9,845 bases of DNA, from the NCBI GenBank assembly GCA_036310525.1, contig JAXJRQ010000096.1:1-9845 (forward strand). Direction: 5' to 3'. This DNA is from UBA4716 sp036310525 (GTDB taxonomy: Bacteria; Bacillota; Clostridia; UBA1381). Shown one piece after another: positions 6,583 through 9,845 of the stretch. Position 1 is the stretch's first letter. The number at the start of each line of letters is the position of its first letter. The position numbers were made by a program, and so were the translations under genes. Below the pieces are notes generated by a model. That model saw only the letters and a program-made list of their open reading frames with translations, made no database searches and was not told the origin of the DNA.

Positions 6583-7716
6583 ATGTTTAAAATACTTCAT
6601 ACAAACGGTAAAGCAAGAAGAGGAGAATTCCGCACCGTACACGGTGTAGTGCAAACACCTGTTTTTCAGAATGTCGGAACAATTGCAGCTATAAAAGGCG
6701 CAGTATCCTCGCTTGATTTGAAGGAGTTGGGATGCCAGGTAGAGTTGTGCAACACATATCATTTGCATCTACGTCCGGGAGACAAGGTCGTAAAACATCT
6801 TGGCGGACTTCATAAATTTATGAACTGGGATAGACCTATACTTACCGACAGTGGCGGTTTTCAGGTTTTTTCACTTGCAGGACTTCGTAAAATCACAGAA
6901 GAAGGCGTGGAATTTCGTTCACATATAGATGGTCATAAAATCTTTATGGGTCCGGAAGAAAGCATGCAGATACAATCAAATCTTGGTTCAACTATTGCGA
7001 TGGCTTTTGATGAATGTATAGAAAATCCTGCAGGTTATGATTACGTAAAGCAGTCGGTTGACAGAACATATCGTTGGCTTGTGCGCTGTAAGGATGAAAT
7101 GAAAAGACTAAATTCACTTGATGATACCATCAACAAGGAACAGTTACTCTTTGGCATTAATCAGGGCGGAACATATGACGATATACGTATTGACCATATG
7201 AAACGTATTGCAGAGCTCGACTTGCCTGGTTATGCAATTGGAGGACTTGCCGTTGGTGAAAGTACGGAGGTTATGTATCACATTCTTGATGAGGTTTTAC
7301 CGTATGCACCGTACGATAAACCAAGGTATCTTATGGGCGTGGGTACACCTTCAAATATCATTGAAGGTGTAGCAAGAGGTGTGGATTTCTTTGACTGTGT
7401 AATTGCATCAAGAAATGCACGTCATGCATTTTTATTTACACGCCACGGTACAATGAATCTGTTAAATGAAAAATACGAGCTTGACACACGCCCGATTGAT
7501 GAGGAATGTAATTGTCCGACTTGCCGTAATTTTTCACGTGCATATATCAGACACCTGTTCAAGGCTAAAGAAATGCTCGGTATGCGCCTTTGTGTAATGC
7601 ATAATTTATATTTTTATAATGAACTTATGGAAAGAATACGAAAGGCAATTGAAGAAGACAGATTTGAACAGTTCAGAGCCGAAAATTCGGAAAAGCTTTC
7701 AAGAAGAATACCATAA
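6583..7716 (+). CDS. tgt: Queuine/preQ1 tRNA-guanine transglycosylase Tgt
   Basis: Tgt exchanges guanine at wobble position 34 of GUN-anticodon tRNAs (Asp, Asn, His, Tyr) for preQ1. From the ATG at 6583 it has 377 residues, close to the E. coli enzyme. Visible elements are the N-terminal TPVFQNVGT, LTDSGGFQVFSL with the general-base Asp89, FDEC (Asp143 and Cys145, base-recognition positions of bacterial preQ1-type enzymes), YAIGGLAVGE, the nucleophile Asp271 in FFDCV, and the zinc site C309-x-C311-x2-C314-x25-H340. The loop after the nucleophile reads IASRNAR where well-studied enzymes have a Pro-Thr-Arg triplet (PTR), a conservative but visible difference. A long in-frame extension to 6520 is rejected. 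It follows queA by 84 bases with no clear terminator or promoter between, and is last in the operon. The yajC-secDF genes that often follow tgt are absent; a nuclease gene follows instead. Confidence 0.96.
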   Translation: MFKILHTNGKARRGEFRTVHGVVQTPVFQNVGTIAAIKGAVSSLDLKELGCQVELCNTYHLHLRPGDKVVKHLGGLHKFMNWDRPILTDSGGFQVFSLAGLRKITEEGVEFRSHIDGHKIFMGPEESMQIQSNLGSTIAMAFDECIENPAGYDYVKQSVDRTYRWLVRCKDEMKRLNSLDDTINKEQLLFGINQGGTYDDIRIDHMKRIAELDLPGYAIGGLAVGESTEVMYHILDEVLPYAPYDKPRYLMGVGTPSNIIEGVARGVDFFDCVIASRNARHAFLFTRHGTMNLLNEKYELDTRPIDEECNCPTCRNFSRAYIRHLFKAKEMLGMRLCVMHNLYFYNELMERIRKAIEEDRFEQFRAENSEKLSRRIP

Positions 7717-7727
7717 ATACTATCAAA

Positions 7728-7760
7728 AATCCCGGATAAAAAATATTTCCGGGATTGTTT
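7728..7760 (+). terminator. Hairpin after tgt, probable weak terminator or attenuator
   Basis: A perfect 9-bp GC-containing stem 7728-7736 / 7748-7756 with an 11-base AT loop begins 12 bases after the tgt stop. The tail is only GTTTG, so termination may be incomplete. No convincing promoter lies between it and the next gene, which fits read-through to the Mre11/Rad50-like pair at reduced level (inference). Confidence 0.55.
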
Positions 7761-7784
7761 GTATGATGCAGAAAGGGGACCAAA

Positions 7785-8924
7785 ATGCTAAAGATATTTA
7801 TGACAGGTGACAACCATATCGGGTTAAAATATGCACGTCATGAGCAATCAGCACAACTATCCATAGCAAGAATAACCGATTTTGAAGATATGGTAAAATG
7901 CGCAAATGCCGAGCTTTGTGATTTGTTTGTGATAACGGGAGATTTGTTTGAAAATACGTATAGTATATCAAAAAAGGACGTTAAAGCCCTGCTTGATATT
8001 TTGGTAGATTTTAAAGGTACAGTTATCATTCTTCCGGGAAATCATGATTATTACGACAGAGAAACCAAGCTGTGGCAATACTTTGATGACATTACGAAAA
8101 ATACAGATAATATTTTGCTTATTAGCGAATACAGAAAATACGAGTTAAATATAAATGATGAAACTGTTGTATTATATCCGGCACTTTGTACGTCACTACA
8201 TTCTGAGATGGGAGAAAATAATCTACAGTGGATAAAAGAAGAAAATATCGAACCTGATAATGTATATAGAATAGGAATTGCTCACGGTGCTGTTGAGGGT
8301 GAAACTATTGACAATGAAGGACGATATTTTCTGATGACGAGAGATGAACTGGGAAACATAAAAGTAGATGCATGGCTGATAGGTCACACGCATGTACCGT
8401 TTCCGGCAAATCTGCAAGAAAACTTATGCACTTGCTCTGAAAGGATATTTAATGCCGGAACACATGTCCAGACGGATGTATCATGCAATACGGACGGTGT
8501 ATGCTTTATACTTGAAATCGAGGGCGGAAACGGTCAAAAAAATATATGCGCAAAAAAAATAATTTCAGGAAATTTGCGTTTTATACGTAAAAACATTTCG
8601 GTTAGTGCAGGTGAAATGAAGAATATACTGATGCGTGAATTTTCTGATTATCCGGACAATGCTGTTATTGATGTTGTACTTAGTGGTGCGGTGTCTGTTG
8701 AAGAATACGAAAACAGAACGGAAATTCTTAAAAGTATATTTGACAGATTTATCGAATGGACCTATAATGACTATTCGCTCAGTAAGCTAATATCAAAAGA
8801 ACTGGTTGAAAAAGAATTTCCGGAAACTTCTTTTTCGGCAGGATTTTTAATGGAACTACTTGATAATCCCAAGGAAGCACAGCTTGCTTATGAGTTATTA
8901 AAATCCGTAAAGGAGGGAAAGTGA
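7785..8924 (+). CDS. Mre11/SbcD-like metallophosphoesterase (putative DNA nuclease)
   Basis: Calcineurin-like phosphoesterase of 379 residues in the Mre11/SbcD/YhaO group. Metal-site motifs occur in the expected order: GDNHIG (Asp9, His11), TGDLFE (Asp53), PGNHDYYD (Asn86, His87, Asp88), IAHGAVEG (His167) and GHTHVP (His201, His203). Residues beyond about 290 form the cap and C-terminal part that in this family contacts the Rad50-like partner. The position filled by His in archaeal Mre11 (GDLFH) or Asp in SbcD is Glu56 here. There is no signal peptide, so it is cytosolic. The start has AAAGGGG at 7772-7778, 6 bases upstream. A Rad50/SbcC-like ATPase begins one base after its stop, so the pair probably acts as one complex that trims DNA ends or opens hairpins. 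The likeness is to the general family; assignment to SbcD itself or YhaO is not certain, so no symbol is given. Confidence 0.85.
   Translation: MLKIFMTGDNHIGLKYARHEQSAQLSIARITDFEDMVKCANAELCDLFVITGDLFENTYSISKKDVKALLDILVDFKGTVIILPGNHDYYDRETKLWQYFDDITKNTDNILLISEYRKYELNINDETVVLYPALCTSLHSEMGENNLQWIKEENIEPDNVYRIGIAHGAVEGETIDNEGRYFLMTRDELGNIKVDAWLIGHTHVPFPANLQENLCTCSERIFNAGTHVQTDVSCNTDGVCFILEIEGGNGQKNICAKKIISGNLRFIRKNISVSAGEMKNILMREFSDYPDNAVIDVVLSGAVSVEEYENRTEILKSIFDRFIEWTYNDYSLSKLISKELVEKEFPETSFSAGFLMELLDNPKEAQLAYELLKSVKEGK
8911..8916 (+). promoter_or_regulatory. Ribosome binding site of the Rad50-like ATPase gene
   Basis: A perfect AGGAGG lies within the last codons of the phosphoesterase gene, nine bases before the ATG at 8926. 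This fixes the start of the downstream gene and points to translation from the same message. Confidence 0.8.
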
Positions 8925-8925
8925 T

Positions 8926-9845
8926 ATGAAAATCAAAAACATTTCATGCACCCAGTTTGCGGGGATAAGAGATAAAAATATTGCATTTGAAGACGGTATA
9001 AATGTTATTTACGGAAAAAATGAAAGCGGAAAAAGCACGCTTGTAAATTTGATTTCGAGAACTTTATTTCAAAACGTAAAAATAGACGGACGTTCAAATC
9101 GTGATTTTTGCGACTTATATTTTCCGGCTGTTATAAAAAACAGTGATTTTCGCGGGGATTTTATTGATGGAAAAATTTCCCTTGAAACAGAAAACGGAAC
9201 ATATTCACTTTCAAAGGAATGGGGAACAGAGGTAAGATGTACATTATCTACCCCGAACGGTGTACTGCGCAATCAGTCGGCGATTGATGAAATATTGAAA
9301 AATGTATTGGTTTATGGCGAAGGTGTATATTCCGAAATGCTGTTTTCTTCACAAAAAAACAGCGACTATGCATTGGAGACACTGCTTGACGCTGCTAAAA
9401 AAACAGAAGCAAAACAAGAAATTGCAAATGCGGTTACAACGGCTTTTTCGGAAAGCGATGGAATAACAGTTGATGGTATAGAACAGGCTATTGATGCACG
9501 TATTAAAGAAATAGAAGGCGAGCATTGGGATTATGAACAGTCTGTTCCGAAAAGAAAAATTGGTGGCGGAAGACATCAGAAACAACAGGGTGAAATCTTA
9601 AAAGCATATTATGAACTTTTAGATGCAGAAGAAGCTTTGGAAAAAATATCAACACTGGAAACACAGGCAGATATTAAAGCTAAAGAATATATAAATGCAG
9701 AAGCTGATGTAAAAGCAGAAGAGATTGAGTATGAAAAATTCAATAAATTTGCAACAAGGCTTGCACTGCAAAGTGAAAAGAAATCAAAACTGATAAAACT
9801 TGAAGCTGAAGTGAGTACTTATACAAAAACACTTGAAATATGGCC
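8926..9845 (+). CDS. Rad50/SbcC/YhaN-like AAA ATPase (3' end outside window)
   Basis: The frame is open from the ATG at 8926 to the right edge, giving 306 residues and no stop. The N-terminus MKIKNISCTQFAGIRD is the usual opening of SMC/Rad50-type ATPases. Walker A is GKNESGKST (30-38). The Q-loop glutamine is probably Gln143 in FSSQKNS. From about residue 220 the sequence turns rich in Glu, Lys and Ala with heptad-like spacing, the start of a long coiled coil. The GKNESGKST form and the overall pattern are closer to YhaN-type partners of YhaO than to classical E. coli SbcC, but the coiled-coil tip, signature motif and Walker B lie outside the window. The gene is one base from the Mre11-like gene and should form an ATP-dependent nuclease complex with its product. 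The family call is strong; the subfamily is open. Confidence 0.85.
   Translation, partial: MKIKNISCTQFAGIRDKNIAFEDGINVIYGKNESGKSTLVNLISRTLFQNVKIDGRSNRDFCDLYFPAVIKNSDFRGDFIDGKISLETENGTYSLSKEWGTEVRCTLSTPNGVLRNQSAIDEILKNVLVYGEGVYSEMLFSSQKNSDYALETLLDAAKKTEAKQEIANAVTTAFSESDGITVDGIEQAIDARIKEIEGEHWDYEQSVPKRKIGGGRHQKQQGEILKAYYELLDAEEALEKISTLETQADIKAKEYINAEADVKAEEIEYEKFNKFATRLALQSEKKSKLIKLEAEVSTYTKTLEIW

Noticed and set aside
7762..7767. TATGAT as a -10 for the nuclease pair
   Set aside because: There is no -35 at the right distance, and the implied transcript start would fall inside the Shine-Dalgarno sequence.

Overview
The window looks like chromosomal core DNA from an anaerobic low-GC Firmicute of the class Clostridia. 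The reasons are the AT-rich sequence, strong AGGAGG-type ribosome binding sites, sigma-A promoters close to consensus, a TTG start for ruvB, and a secreted amidase built as stalk domain plus AMIN plus Amidase_3, which is typical of that group. The genus cannot be read from the window. All genes are on the + strand and coding density is high. No tRNA, rRNA, CRISPR array, insertion sequence or phage gene was seen, and no gap between genes exceeds about 190 bases.

Layout. (1) 2-595: C-terminal part of larC, the nickel chelatase of nickel-pincer cofactor synthesis, cut by the left edge and closed by a strong terminator. (2) 663-2068: a one-gene unit with its own promoter and terminator, encoding a PLP-dependent aminotransferase of the Asp_aminotransf (PF12897) type. 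(3) 2139-7716: a probable five-gene operon, ruvA - ruvB - cell-wall amidase - queA - tgt, behind a promoter with perfect -35 and -10 hexamers at 17-base spacing. (4) 7785-9845: a two-gene Mre11/Rad50-like (SbcD/SbcC-like) nuclease-ATPase pair with a 1-base gap; the ATPase runs off the right edge.

How the genes work together. RuvA and RuvB form the motor that migrates Holliday junctions. QueA and Tgt act in queuosine tRNA modification: Tgt inserts preQ1 into tRNA and QueA converts it to epoxyqueuosine. The ruvAB-queA-tgt order is an old conserved arrangement in Firmicutes. Here a secreted N-acetylmuramoyl-L-alanine amidase sits inside it and is coupled to queA by an ATGA overlap. The Mre11/Rad50-like pair follows tgt, where yajC often lies in related genomes; it is probably a DNA-end-processing or repair complex.

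I do not see a clearly novel system. The points most worth checking are the Mre11/Rad50-like pair, the amidase inside the repair/tRNA-modification operon, the unsplit larC junction, and the unusual residues in the Tgt active-site loop.
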